Positions 1 to 8,766 are shown, counted from the first letter of the stretch. The stretch is 64,000 nucleotides of DNA from an uncultured Clostridia bacterium (GCA_910579745.1 CAJTVH010000006.1:30744-94743); one strand, 5' to 3'. Notes: generated by a model from the letters alone, not told the origin. Made by a program: numbers and translations.

Positions 1-789
1 TTTAAAGAGGCTCTCGCCAAGCAATACGCCAGAATGATTGTCGAGGAGATTTATAAAGCGGGAGAAAACGGCGACGTGGACGCTAAGGTTTTTGCCGATG
101 AATTTTTAAAAGCTGATGTTATAGACGCTATTAAGAATAATGACTGGAGCGTGGTTTATCCGGAAGTGTGTGACGATACGGTTTCAGGTATAGGCGCGTA
201 TTACAGAAATCAGATTGAGAAAATGGTTCAGCTTGGGGTTATGAGTAAAGATAAAAACGGAAAATTTAACCCTCTTGACGATATGTATGCTGAGGAATAT
301 ATAAACGCTATATCAAAGCTTTGGAATATCGATGAAAAACAGATAAAGGGATATAAAAATATGCCCCTAACGAGAGAGGTTATGGCATCGGTTTTATATG
401 ACGCTTATAATCTTAAATTTAAAGAAAAACCGGTTTATATGACTAATTATAACGGTACAGCGCTTTCGCCCGATGATCCTAATTATGATCCGAATCTTGT
501 TGGGGAGGAAGCCCAGTATTATCCTTTGGCGGGCTTTGGGACTCTTATAGATTCCGATAAAATTTCCCCGCGGTATGCCGAAAAGGTAAAAGAGGCGTAT
601 AATCTTGGTCTTATACGTTCAGAATGGGAGATTGAGAGGGGTACTATGAAAAACGGCGTTAAACTTTCCCCAAAACAGGTTGTCTCAAGAGCGAAAGCCG
701 CCAAAAGCTTATATTTCGCGTGGGTGTTGTCTAAGCCTATATCGGATGAGACGGATTGGCTGTTAGATAAGGAAGAGATAGCGGAATAA
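1..789 (+). CDS. SLH-like surface protein, 3' part (5' end outside window)
   Basis: The reading frame is open from base 1, so the gene begins to the left of the window and only its C-terminal about 262 residues are seen. Two or three stretches resemble S-layer-homology repeats: a helix ending in LGVMSKDKNGKFNP followed by an acidic helix, then LTREVMASVLYDAY, then AYNLGLIRSEWEIERG with a following KQVVSRAKAAKSL helix. SLH domains bind pyruvylated secondary cell-wall polymers and anchor proteins to the envelope. The match is weak and spread out, so the family is tentative. No terminator hairpin is obvious after the stop; a type A repeat begins 72 bases downstream. Confidence 0.6.
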   Translation, partial: FKEALAKQYARMIVEEIYKAGENGDVDAKVFADEFLKADVIDAIKNNDWSVVYPEVCDDTVSGIGAYYRNQIEKMVQLGVMSKDKNGKFNPLDDMYAEEYINAISKLWNIDEKQIKGYKNMPLTREVMASVLYDAYNLKFKEKPVYMTNYNGTALSPDDPNYDPNLVGEEAQYYPLAGFGTLIDSDKISPRYAEKVKEAYNLGLIRSEWEIERGTMKNGVKLSPKQVVSRAKAAKSLYFAWVLSKPISDETDWLLDKEEIAE

Positions 790-860
790 GGCACACGGGA
801 TCTTACTTATTATAAGTTTGTAAGTTTTTGCAAGTATCTCGGTTTTTGGAAATATATAAT

Positions 861-963
861 TATAGCGAACCAATAAAAGAATGAGTAAGCAAACTTTAAT
901 AAACTTAATATAACAATGAGTTTTTTATTGGTTCGCGTTGAAAATTTTGTGAATTGCCATAAT
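861..963. repeat. intergenic repeat family A, copy 1
   Basis: Element of about 100 bp starting TATAGCGAACCAATAAAAGAA, whose second half contains the complementary TTTTTTATTGGTTCGCG, ending with GAATTGCCATAA. The same layout (an AATAAAAGAATG block, CTTTAATAAA, an ATTTTATTGTTTCGC block, a GAATTGCC tail) recurs at 12613, 19273, 28971, 44511 and 49711. It looks like a non-coding MITE-like palindromic element. Confidence 0.7.
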
Positions 964-983
964 ATATAAAAGGAGTTAAAAAA

Positions 984-2213
984 ATGGGAAAATTAAATAT
1001 TGTCGGTCTGGGTTATATAGGACTTCCCACAGGGCTTATGTTTGCCGCCAACGGGATTGAGGTTGTTGGAACCGACCTTAACAAGGAGCTTGTGAAAACG
1101 CTCCAGAACAAAAAGCTTACTTTTGAGGAAAACGGACTTCAGGAGCTTTTTGAGAAAGCTCTTGATGAGGGAATTACTTTTTCAGACTCTCTTATAAAAA
1201 CAGACAGATATATTATTACCGTTCCTACGCCATATATCAAGGAGAATAAGAAAATCGAGGCTAAGTATGTTATCGCCGCTGTCTCTCAGGTTTTGGACGT
1301 TTGTGAGAGGGGAGCTATCGTTGTTATTGAGTCAACAATATCTCCGGGAACTATTGACAAATTTGTAAGGCCTATTGTTGAGGAAAAGGGATTTATTATC
1401 GGAAAAGACATTCATCTGGCCCATGCTCCTGAAAGAATTATTCCGGGGAATATGGTCTTTGAGCTTAAAAACAATTCTCGCACTATTGGAGCTGATTCTC
1501 CGGAAATAGCAGAAAAAATAAAGAGCTGGTATAAATCTTTCTGTGACGGGGATATTGTGACTACCAATATAAAAACGGCGGAAATGAGCAAGGTTGTCGA
1601 GAATACTTTTAGAGACATTAACATAGCTTTCGCTAATGAGCTGGCTAAAATTTGTGACCGAGAGGGAATGAACGTATACGAGCTTATAAAAATAGCGAAT
1701 AAACACCCGAGAGTTAATATTTTGCAACCGGGGCCCGGTGTGGGAGGACATTGCATTTCTGTTGACCCATGGTTTTTAGTCGGGGATTATCCTGATATTG
1801 TGGATATAATTCTCGCGGCGAGACACGTAAACGATGGTATGCCCGATTATGTTATTGGAAAAATGGGCAAAATTATGAGAGAAAACGGAATTGACGATTT
1901 AAGCGAGGTCGGTCTTTATGGTCTGACTTATAAGGAAAATGTAGATGACCTAAGAGAGAGCCCGACTTTACAAATGCTTGAGAGATTTAAAAAATACTTT
2001 GTCAAAGGCGTGAACGTATACGACCCGATGGTTAAGGAAAATAAGGTTTTGGGACAAACTCAGGATTTTGGCGAGTTTATTGAGAAATCAAAGCTTATTG
2101 TGGTGCTTGTGGGGCATCAGCATCTTAAAGATAATTTAGATATTTTAAAAAGTAAAATTGTCCTTGACACAAGGAACATTATTGAGACGGCGGGAAAACT
2201 TTATAAGCTATAA
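984..2213 (+). CDS. wecC: UDP-N-acetyl-D-mannosamine dehydrogenase (nucleotide-sugar 6-dehydrogenase)
   Basis: 409-residue cytosolic NAD-dependent dehydrogenase of the UDP-Glc/GDP-Man family, oxidising C6 of a UDP-sugar in two steps to a uronic acid for surface polysaccharide. The N-terminal Rossmann motif GLGYIG lies at residues 8-13, followed by VPTP and ESTISPG. The central part has TAEMSKVVENTFRDINIAF and the stretch NILQPGPGVGGHC with the catalytic Cys at residue 257. The pattern NILQPGPGVGGHCI-VDPWF is typical of the ManNAc branch (WecC) rather than plain UDP-glucose dehydrogenase. The start has a good AGGAG site 9 bases upstream. It stands alone: no epimerase (wecB) or glycosyltransferase follows, so the true substrate is inferred from family resemblance only. 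Confidence 0.85.
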   Translation: MGKLNIVGLGYIGLPTGLMFAANGIEVVGTDLNKELVKTLQNKKLTFEENGLQELFEKALDEGITFSDSLIKTDRYIITVPTPYIKENKKIEAKYVIAAVSQVLDVCERGAIVVIESTISPGTIDKFVRPIVEEKGFIIGKDIHLAHAPERIIPGNMVFELKNNSRTIGADSPEIAEKIKSWYKSFCDGDIVTTNIKTAEMSKVVENTFRDINIAFANELAKICDREGMNVYELIKIANKHPRVNILQPGPGVGGHCISVDPWFLVGDYPDIVDIILAARHVNDGMPDYVIGKMGKIMRENGIDDLSEVGLYGLTYKENVDDLRESPTLQMLERFKKYFVKGVNVYDPMVKENKVLGQTQDFGEFIEKSKLIVVLVGHQHLKDNLDILKSKIVLDTRNIIETAGKLYKL

Positions 2214-2328
2214 TTTAAACTTTATATAAGTTTTCTTAAAAAACGTTTTTTAGAGTATGTCTGAAAACTAAAATATGTGATTATAAAAATGATATTAGGG
2301 TTTTGGTTAAATATAAGAGGTAAAGAGA

Positions 2329-2763
2329 ATGAAATCCATTTGTGGAATTAATTGTACGAAATGTGAGTTAAGTGATACATGCGATGGGTGTTCGGAAACA
2401 AATGGTCAACCTTTTGGGGCGGAATGTATAGTGGCTTTAAACTGTCGAAAGGGAGAGACTGCACTACGTGAATTGAAAGAAAAGCTGATCGATGAGTTTA
2501 ATGAGCTTAGTATTAAAGATATGGATAGGGTGACAGACCTTAACGCTCTTAAAGGCTCTTTTATTAACATTGAATACGTTTTGCCAACCGGACAGGCTGT
2601 AAAGTTTTGGGATGACAACAAAATTTATTTGGGAAATCAGCTTCATAAAAAAGACAGCGAAAGACACTATGGAATTGTCGCTGACGAAAAATACCTCATG
2701 GTATCCGAATACAGCGAGTATGGTTTTAACGCTGAAATTGTAGTGTTTAAGCGTTGGAATTAA
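2329..2763 (+). CDS. Cys-rich DUF3795-type protein
   Basis: Small protein (144 residues) opening with a cluster of cysteines, CGINCTKCELSDTCDGCSE, then a further C-x8-C pair, as in DUF3795-type proteins, which are thought to bind zinc or another metal. The C-terminal half (about residues 60-144) looks like a separate compact domain, with YGIVADEKYLMVSEYSEYG. No enzymatic motif is recognised. It is preceded by AGAGGTAAAGAG and appears monocistronic, lying between a fragment of repeat family B and a family D palindrome. The family assignment rests on the cysteine pattern alone. Confidence 0.6.
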   Translation: MKSICGINCTKCELSDTCDGCSETNGQPFGAECIVALNCRKGETALRELKEKLIDEFNELSIKDMDRVTDLNALKGSFINIEYVLPTGQAVKFWDDNKIYLGNQLHKKDSERHYGIVADEKYLMVSEYSEYGFNAEIVVFKRWN

Positions 2764-2825
2764 ACACGGTTTCAAATTTGTTATTTATGGATTATCTTAA
2801 AACTAAAATCTTTAAAAAATCATAA

Positions 2826-2904
2826 GACCTGTTTGATAACATAAGTAATGACGCTTGATAAAAGATTTTTAAAGCGACTTTAAATAGAGGTTATCGAACA
2901 GGTC
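2826..2904. repeat. palindromic repeat family D, copy 1
   Basis: Bounded by an imperfect inverted repeat: GACCTGTTTGATAAC at the left and GTTATCGAACAGGTC at the right, about 80 bp in total. The same ends appear at 30534-30683 and 31455-31613, and a lone right end near 44870-44885. Confidence 0.7.
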
Positions 2905-3007
2905 TATAAAAAAGTAAAACAAACTTTATATGTGGTTATTATAAAAAGTTTTTAGACAAGGCTGTGGAATATTTTTTTGAAAATAAGGATTTGTTTGGAG
3001 GTGTTTT

Positions 3008-3949
3008 ATGAGATATTTAGAGGATTTAAGGGAGGGAGACGCTCTTGTCGGGCATTATTTATGCAAGCAGAAACAAACTCTTAAATCAAGAGCGGGGAAG
3101 AATTATTTATCTTTAAAGTTACAGGACAAAACGGGGACTATTGACGGAAAGGTATGGGAACTTAATCACCAAATACAAAATTTTGAGGAGGGTGATTTTA
3201 TTAAAATAGATTCCCTTGTGCTGACATATCAAAACGAGCTGCAGCTTAACATAAAAAAAATAAGAAGAAGCCAGGAGGGGGAATATAATCCCGCGGATTA
3301 TATTCCGTGTACAGAAAAAGATATTTCCCTTTTGTATAATCAATTTACGGATTACATAAAAACAATTTCAAATGTACATATAAGGGATTTACTTGAGAAT
3401 ATCTTTGTTAAAAACAGCGATATCGCGGAGAAGTTTAAGCAACATTCCGCCGCGAGGGCTATGCACCATAATTATATGGGCGGACTTTTAGAACATTCTC
3501 TTTCTGTTGTTCAAATATGTGATTTTATGGCACCCAGATGTAAATATATAAACAGGGATATTTTAATCGCTTCCGCTATGCTTCATGATATAGGAAAATT
3601 ATGGGAGTTGTCGTCATTTCCAGAAAACGATTATACTGACGAGGGGCAACTTATTGGGCATATTGTTATTGGAACAGAGTTTATATCATCAGAAATGGCG
3701 AAAATTACTGATTTTCCCGAAACTCTTAAAATACTTTTGAAGCATTGTATTATTGGTCATCACGGAGAATATGAATTTGGTTCGCCTCAGCTTCCCAAGA
3801 CTATCGAGGCTTTTATTCTTCATTGCGCTGATAACACAGACGCTAAAATTAAAATGTTTGAGGACGCTTTACAAAAAAATAATACTCAGGGACACTGGGC
3901 TGGGTATCAGAAACCGCTTTTACGAAATGTCAGGGACTCGGAGTTTTAA
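3008..3949 (+). CDS. yhaM: 3'-5' exoribonuclease YhaM family (OB-fold + HD domain)
   Basis: 313 residues, the usual YhaM size. The N-terminal part (about 1-90) is an OB-fold nucleic-acid-binding domain (LKLQDKTGTIDGKVWE). Residues about 150-290 form an HD domain: HHNYMGGLLEHSLSV, then MLHDIGK with the HD pair at residues 193-194, then KHCIIGHHGEYEFG and HCADNTDAK, all expected metal ligands. YhaM trims 3' ends of RNA (and can act on DNA) in Firmicutes. A strong GGAGGTG site lies 5 bases before the ATG. It is followed closely by the split Cas4-like nuclease genes, which suggests one transcript devoted to nucleic-acid processing. Confidence 0.9.
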   Translation: MRYLEDLREGDALVGHYLCKQKQTLKSRAGKNYLSLKLQDKTGTIDGKVWELNHQIQNFEEGDFIKIDSLVLTYQNELQLNIKKIRRSQEGEYNPADYIPCTEKDISLLYNQFTDYIKTISNVHIRDLLENIFVKNSDIAEKFKQHSAARAMHHNYMGGLLEHSLSVVQICDFMAPRCKYINRDILIASAMLHDIGKLWELSSFPENDYTDEGQLIGHIVIGTEFISSEMAKITDFPETLKILLKHCIIGHHGEYEFGSPQLPKTIEAFILHCADNTDAKIKMFEDALQKNNTQGHWAGYQKPLLRNVRDSEF

Positions 3950-3960
3950 ATGATTAGCGA

Positions 3961-4308
3961 TTGTTTGAGGAAAGAAGACTGATAGTTTTGGCAAATGTGA
4001 AAAAGAAAATATCGGCGAGTGAAATTAATAAATTTTGTTACTGTAACTATCAGTGGTATTATGAAAAAATTTACGGCTCCGCCGAGATAAGGCGATTAAA
4101 CTATGAATATTGTGAAAAAAACGGATTTAAAGGCGGCACGAACAAAAATTTTAAAAAAGGGACGAAGTTCCATAACAGCTATGTTTTTAAGTATAAAGTA
4201 AAGCGTTTTTTTAAGTTTATTTTATTTTTATTTATTTTTGTTTTACTTGCCGCCGCGGTTTATTTTATAAATTATTATAAAATTTTTGATTTGGATGGTT
4301 TTTTATGA
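3961..4308 (+). CDS. Cas4-like nuclease, N-terminal part with membrane anchor
   Basis: Encodes the front part of a PD-(D/E)XK nuclease of the Cas4/Dna2-like type. Visible are ISASEINKFCYCNYQWYYEK, the usual N-terminal cysteine segment of Cas4, and KKGTKFHNSY, the histidine motif. It ends in a hydrophobic helix, FILFLFIFVLLAAAVYFI. The rest of the active site lies in the next frame. The start is uncertain: TTG at 3961 or 3988, or GTG at 3997; AGGAAAG lies at 3969-3974. The stop overlaps the next ATG as ATGA, and the stop is preceded in frame by T-TTT-TTA, so a fused product by -1 frameshifting is possible. Confidence 0.7.
   Translation: MFEERRLIVLANVKKKISASEINKFCYCNYQWYYEKIYGSAEIRRLNYEYCEKNGFKGGTNKNFKKGTKFHNSYVFKYKVKRFFKFILFLFIFVLLAAAVYFINYYKIFDLDGFL
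4299..4308 (+). other. candidate -1 ribosomal frameshift site (T TTT TTA TGA)
   Basis: In the zero frame of the upstream gene the codons read GGT TTT TTA TGA, which is the X-XXY-YYZ slippery pattern (T-TTT-TTA) immediately before the stop. A -1 slip gives TTT TTT ATG ATT, exactly the frame of the downstream gene. The same bases also give an ATGA overlap for translational re-initiation, so both mechanisms are compatible with the sequence. Confidence 0.55.
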
Positions 4309-4859
4309 TTTTTTACTTTATCGGCGGTTTTACGTTTTTAGTTTTATTTTTTGGAGTTAAAAATTTTTTTAGTGTGGATATAAAAAAAACAAAGCCAATT
4401 TTACATCCTTTTGGATATAAAATTATTTATACTGATCAAAAAATCAGACGGGAAAACAACGTTGTTAAATCAAGGCTTTTAAAATCCGAGAAATTCGGAT
4501 TACAGGGAAAGCCTGATTTTATATATAAAAATATTTTTGGAAAGATTATTCCTGTTGAGCTTAAAAGCGGTAAAATAAAAGACGGTAATTTACCTCATAT
4601 CGGAGATATGATGCAGCTTGCCACTTATTTTATAATTATTGAGGAAGTTTATGGGAAAAAACCAAGGTTTGGAAATTTAATTTATAAAGATTATATGTTT
4701 AAAATTAAAAACACAAAAGGTATTAGAAAAGAAGTTATTAAAACTGTCGATAGAATGAATGATATGCTTAACTCGGGAAAAGGAGAGGCAAGCTGTGAAT
4801 TTGTTAAATGCAGGTATTGCCTTTGCAAAGGAGTATGTGAGTTTTACATAAAGGAGTGA
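4305..4859 (+). CDS. Cas4-like nuclease, catalytic C-terminal part with membrane segment
   Basis: 184 residues. Opens with a hydrophobic segment (FYFIGGFTFLVLFFGV), then the nuclease core: LQGKPDFIY (acidic metal ligand), PVELKSGK (the ExK motif), MQLATY (the QxxxY motif). It ends with CEFVKCRYCLCKGVC, giving the C-x2-C-x5-C triplet which with the N-terminal cysteine of the upstream protein would complete a [4Fe-4S] site as in Cas4 and AddB. So active site and cluster are divided between two polypeptides, each with a membrane helix at the break. There is no CRISPR array or other cas gene in the window. It may work with YhaM encoded just upstream. Confidence 0.8.
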   Translation: MIFYFIGGFTFLVLFFGVKNFFSVDIKKTKPILHPFGYKIIYTDQKIRRENNVVKSRLLKSEKFGLQGKPDFIYKNIFGKIIPVELKSGKIKDGNLPHIGDMMQLATYFIIIEEVYGKKPRFGNLIYKDYMFKIKNTKGIRKEVIKTVDRMNDMLNSGKGEASCEFVKCRYCLCKGVCEFYIKE

Positions 4860-4864
4860 CATTT

Positions 4865-5023
4865 ATGCCGAATGAGAAAAAACAAAAAGGTGAAAAAAAT
4901 GTTAAACCTATTGAGTATAATGTCTCAAAACTTGAAAAAGTGTTAAAAATGAGTGATGAGGAAACTATAGCTAAGGCTATCAGAGATTTATTATTAAGGG
5001 ACAAGGAAAATGGAGATTATTAA
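4865..5023 (+). CDS. small hypothetical protein, 52 residues
   Basis: A short open frame with a very good AAGGAG site 8 bases before its ATG, directly after the nuclease gene. The product is highly charged: a lysine-rich N-terminus (MPNEKKQKGEKN), then a probable helix around KLEKVLKMSDEETIAKAIRD. Its stop lies 14 bases inside the next gene, so the two are probably translationally coupled. Function unknown. Confidence 0.6.
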   Translation: MPNEKKQKGEKNVKPIEYNVSKLEKVLKMSDEETIAKAIRDLLLRDKENGDY

Positions 5024-6371
5024 AAATAAAGAGTATGTTATTGAAATTTATGATATTGGCGAAGACGGGGAGGGAATAGGGAGAATAGAGGATTTTGTTG
5101 TTTTTGTTGACAAAGCTTTGCCGGGGGAAAAGGTTTTGATAAAACTTATCAAGGTTAAAAAATCTTATGGATACGGAAAACTTTTGAGTGTTTTAGATAA
5201 GTCACCGTTTCGTACCAAGCCTGTCTGCGAGGTTTTTAAAAGATGCGGCGGCTGTTCTTTACAGCATCTTGAATATTCTGAGCAACTTAAATTTAAAACG
5301 AAAAAAGTTAAAGACAGTCTTGAGAGAATAGGCGGATTTTCAGGTATTGAGGTTTTGGATACTATAGGAATGGAAAAACCCTATAACTATAGAAATAAAG
5401 CGCAGTTTCCCGTCGGAATCTCTAAAGACGGGTTATCTTTTGGGTTTTACGCTCCAAGAAGCCATAATATTATTAATATCTCAAAATGTTTTATTCAGAA
5501 TGAGATTAATGAGAAAATTATTTCCGCTGTTAAAGGATTTATGCTTAAATACAATATACCGCCATATGATGAACAGCTTCACGAGGGAGTTATACGTCAC
5601 ATTGTGACAAGGACGGCTGTTTTTACAAAAGAAATTATGGTATGTATAGTTATAAAAGGAAAAACGCTTCCTAAATCAGATTTTCTTGTTGAGGAACTTT
5701 TAAAAATAAAGGGCGTTACCTCTATCCTTTTAAATTATAACAACGCTAAAACCAATGTTATTATGGGAAACAAAATTGATACGCTTTATGGGAAAGCTTT
5801 TATTGAGGATTATATAGGAGAGTTTAAGTTTGAGATTTCTCCCTTTTCGTTTTTTCAGGTTAATCCTGTACAGACTCAAATACTTTATCGTACCGCTTTT
5901 GATTTTGCCGGACTTACGGGAACGGAAACAGTTATTGACGCTTACTGCGGTATTGGCACGATTTCCCTTTTTGTGTCGAGGAAAGCAAAAAAAGTTATTG
6001 GTGTTGAGGTTGTTTCAGAGGCGGTCTCAGACGCTAGACGCAACGCTTTGATTAACGGGGTTTCTAATGTTGAATTTATTATCGGAAAAGCGGAAGAGGT
6101 TATTCCCGATTTATGGGAGAGTCATGGTGTTAAGCCAGATGTTATCTTTCTTGACCCGCCGAGAAAAGGCTGTGACGCGCGACTTATTGATACGCTTTTG
6201 AGGTCTTCTACATCTAAAATTGTTTATGTGTCTTGTAATCCCTCAACATTGGCGAGGGACTTGAGACTGCTTTCGGACAAATACTCGGTGGTTAGGGTTC
6301 AGCCTGTCGATATGTTTTGTATGACGGCGCACGTGGAGACAATATGTTTACTTAGCCGAAAAGGAATGTAA
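5010..6371 (+). CDS. rlmD: 23S rRNA (uracil-5-)-methyltransferase, RlmD/RumA family
   Basis: 453-residue SAM-dependent m5U methyltransferase. Residues about 1-60 are a TRAM (OB-fold) domain. The iron-sulfur cysteines are seen in CEVFKRCGGCSLQH. The C-terminal methyltransferase has DAYCGIGTISLF (SAM motif I), FLDPPRKGC and YVSCNPSTLARDL with the nucleophilic Cys near residue 409. In Firmicutes one enzyme (RlmCD) may modify both U747 and U1939, so the exact target cannot be fixed from sequence. It is the last gene of a run starting at yhaM and overlaps the small upstream gene by 14 bases. Confidence 0.9.
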   Translation: MEIIKNKEYVIEIYDIGEDGEGIGRIEDFVVFVDKALPGEKVLIKLIKVKKSYGYGKLLSVLDKSPFRTKPVCEVFKRCGGCSLQHLEYSEQLKFKTKKVKDSLERIGGFSGIEVLDTIGMEKPYNYRNKAQFPVGISKDGLSFGFYAPRSHNIINISKCFIQNEINEKIISAVKGFMLKYNIPPYDEQLHEGVIRHIVTRTAVFTKEIMVCIVIKGKTLPKSDFLVEELLKIKGVTSILLNYNNAKTNVIMGNKIDTLYGKAFIEDYIGEFKFEISPFSFFQVNPVQTQILYRTAFDFAGLTGTETVIDAYCGIGTISLFVSRKAKKVIGVEVVSEAVSDARRNALINGVSNVEFIIGKAEEVIPDLWESHGVKPDVIFLDPPRKGCDARLIDTLLRSSTSKIVYVSCNPSTLARDLRLLSDKYSVVRVQPVDMFCMTAHVETICLLSRKGM

Positions 6372-6441
6372 ATAATAACTATTTTTTAAGAGAGGAAAAA
6401 ATTGCTTTTCTTTTTAAGAGATGATAAAATAAAAAAAGGTA

Positions 6442-6756
6442 TTGACTTTTTTTGTTTTGTGTGATAATATAAATTATATTTATTTTAAACACAGTGATGA
6501 GGAATAGTAAGTTTTTGATGATTTTAAGAGAACCGCTGGGTGGTGTGAAGCGGTAATCGTAGAAAACTGAACTCGCCTTTGAGTGGCGCGCTGAAACTTT
6601 TTAGTAGGCGGCGACGGAAGTCTACCGTTATTTTGACAGGGCATCGGATTTTTACCTGTGCTTTATGAGGGCATTCATTTTATGAGTGAAGTAGAGTGGT
6701 ACCGCGTGAGGATTATACCTTTCGTCTCTTGTTTTGAGATGAAAGGTTTTTTTATA
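6442..6756 (+). promoter_or_regulatory. promoter and T-box leader of leuA (Leu, specifier CTC)
   Basis: A promoter (TTGACT at 6442, TAATAT at 6465, 17-bp spacing) is followed by a T-box leader. AGTA of the specifier loop lies near 6507. The distal stem I motif is GCTGGGTGGTGTGAAGC. The specifier codon reads GAA-CTC-G at 6572-6574 (Leu). The T-box is AGAGTGGTACCGCG at 6693-6706. An intrinsic terminator (CCTTTCGTCTC ... GAGATGAAAGG then T7) ends near 6756. Uncharged tRNA-Leu should block the terminator and allow leuA transcription. Confidence 0.9.
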
Positions 6757-7015
6757 TGCGCAGGGTTCCAGCTAAAGATTATATATTGGACGAATTTCAA
6801 TTGTCTGATATATATAGTTGGTAAACTTAGAAACAGATAAGTTTGGCTGATTAAAATTATTTTCGACGTTTTATTGTTGTTTGGCATAGGCTATAGACTA
6901 TGCCTTCGGCGGTAGGTGAAAATATTTTTATTTTTGTCTCTTTTTGATTTTTTCAAGTTTATTGATTCTAAAAACGAAATTAATTTTTTATTATAAATAT
7001 AGGAGGATTGTTTAT

Positions 7016-8671
7016 ATGATGAATTTTAAAAAATACAGACCATATCCAGCTATGAATATGCCGGAAAGAAAATGGCCGTCAAATACTATTGTAAAAGCGC
7101 CTGTATGGTGCAGTGTAGATCTTAGGGACGGTAATCAGGCTCTTGAGAAGCCGATGAATCTTGATCAAAAAATTAAATTTTTTAAGTTTCTCACTGAAAT
7201 AGGATTTAAGGAGATAGAAGTTGGTTTTCCCGCCGCCAGTGACACAGAGTATGTTTTTACCCGTACGCTGATTGAGGAAAATCTTATTCCAGACGATGTG
7301 ACTATTCAAGTGCTTACACAAAGCAGGGAGCATATTATTAAAAAAACTTTTGAGGCTTTAAAAGGCGTTAATAAAGCGGTTGTACATCTGTATAACTCAA
7401 CGTCAACTTTACAGAGAGACGTTGTTTTCAATAAAGGAAAAAAAGAAATTACGGAGCTCGCTGTTTTTGGAGCCAAAATGATTGACGAGCTCGCTGAGGA
7501 ATACGGAAAAGAGCATTTTCTCTTTGAATATTCTCCTGAGAGTTTTACAGGTACGGAAATGGACTATGCCGCGGAAATATGCAACGCTGTTTTAGATGTT
7601 TGGAAACCAACTTCAGACAGAAAAGTCATTATTAATTTACCTTCTACCGTGGAAATGGCGACTCCAAATGTTTACGCGGATCAGATTGAGTATATGTGCG
7701 GCCATCTTAAATACCGTGAGAATGTTTTAGTGAGTCTTCATGCCCATAATGACAGGGGAACCGCTATCGCGTCGACTGAGCTTGGAATGCTTGCGGGGGC
7801 GGACAGGGTTGAGGGAACCCTTTTTGGAAATGGAGAGAGAACGGGAAACGCTGATATTTTAAATATAGCTCTTAATCTTTTTTCTCAAGGGATTGACCCA
7901 GAGCTTGATTTTACCCATATTAATAAAGCTATTGAAATTTATGAGGAATCAACGGGTATCGCGGTGCATCCGAGACATCCTTACGCGGGGGATTTGGTTT
8001 ATACGGCTTTTTCAGGCTCTCACCAAGACGCTATAAAAAAAGGTATGGCTAAAATGAGCGAACATCCGGAGCGATGGGAAGTTCCTTATCTTCCTATTGA
8101 TCCAGCGGACGTTGGCAGAAGTTACGACCCTATTATAAGAATTAACAGTCAGTCGGGAAAGGGCGGTATAGCTTATATTCTTGAGCACAATTACGGATTG
8201 ATTGTTCCTAAAAGTATGCAGCAGGAATTTAGTCTTATTGTAACTAAAGTCTCCGACGCTGAAAACAGAGAGCTCTCTCCAGAGGAAATTTACGCGTTAT
8301 TTATGGATAATTATAAAGATATTAAAAAACCTGTCGAGGTTGTTTATTATAATGAGAGTACACAGGGAAAAACCGTTACGGTTACTTCCGATGTTGTTAT
8401 CGATGGGAAATCTAAACAGATTGTTGAGAGCGGCAACGGTATTTTAGACGCTTTTTGTAAAAGTCTGCAAAAGGAACTTGGTATCAAATTTGATGTGGTA
8501 AATTACAGCGAGCATTCTCTCTCATTTGGAAATAAGTCGAGAGCGATTACTTATATTCAAATTTATGACAAAGATCATAATTCTTATTTTGGGGCTGGAA
8601 CAAGCAGCAATATAAGCAAGTCGTCTTTGAGGGCTGTTGTCAGTGCCGTAAATAAAATGAGAAAAGGGTAA
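7016..8671 (+). CDS. leuA: 2-isopropylmalate synthase, long (yeast-type) form
   Basis: First enzyme of leucine synthesis: acetyl-CoA plus 2-ketoisovalerate to 2-isopropylmalate. About 551 residues. The catalytic TIM barrel has WCSVDLRDGNQAL near the N-terminus, and HAHNDRGTAIA with GTLFGNGERTGNADI for metal and substrate binding. A C-terminal regulatory (LeuA dimer) domain follows after about residue 410 and provides leucine feedback. The N-terminus MNFKKYRPYPAMNMPERKWP is typical of the long LeuA class. The start at 7016 is set by AGGAGG at 7001-7006; a longer upstream extension in frame lacks a ribosome site. The preceding T-box specifies Leu. No leuB, leuC or leuD is adjacent. Confidence 0.93.
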   Translation: MMNFKKYRPYPAMNMPERKWPSNTIVKAPVWCSVDLRDGNQALEKPMNLDQKIKFFKFLTEIGFKEIEVGFPAASDTEYVFTRTLIEENLIPDDVTIQVLTQSREHIIKKTFEALKGVNKAVVHLYNSTSTLQRDVVFNKGKKEITELAVFGAKMIDELAEEYGKEHFLFEYSPESFTGTEMDYAAEICNAVLDVWKPTSDRKVIINLPSTVEMATPNVYADQIEYMCGHLKYRENVLVSLHAHNDRGTAIASTELGMLAGADRVEGTLFGNGERTGNADILNIALNLFSQGIDPELDFTHINKAIEIYEESTGIAVHPRHPYAGDLVYTAFSGSHQDAIKKGMAKMSEHPERWEVPYLPIDPADVGRSYDPIIRINSQSGKGGIAYILEHNYGLIVPKSMQQEFSLIVTKVSDAENRELSPEEIYALFMDNYKDIKKPVEVVYYNESTQGKTVTVTSDVVIDGKSKQIVESGNGILDAFCKSLQKELGIKFDVVNYSEHSLSFGNKSRAITYIQIYDKDHNSYFGAGTSSNISKSSLRAVVSAVNKMRKG

Positions 8672-8725
8672 ATTGGGAAAACGCTAATTAATAATTAACT
8701 CAAAGCTTTTAAATTTAAATGATTG

Positions 8726-8766
8726 TGTCAAAGCTACGGTTGTTTATAGTTTTGACACAGTCTTTT
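8726..8766 (+). terminator. rho-independent terminator after leuA
   Basis: Stem TGTGTCAAAGCTA pairing with TAGTTTTGACACA, followed by TCTTTTTAC, 55-95 bases after the leuA stop. Confidence 0.8.

Noticed and set aside
4015..4859. Part of a CRISPR-Cas system because of the Cas4-like nuclease
   Set aside because: No repeat-spacer array and no other cas gene is present; stand-alone Cas4-like nucleases are common.
6658..6840. 60-codon open frame inside the leuA leader
   Set aside because: It overlaps the T-box and its terminator and has no plausible ribosome site; no run of Leu codons suggests a leader peptide.
6882..6904. Second regulatory hairpin (GGCATAG ... CTATGCC) between the T-box and leuA
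   Set aside because: It has no T-run and no recognisable partner; left as an unassigned hairpin.
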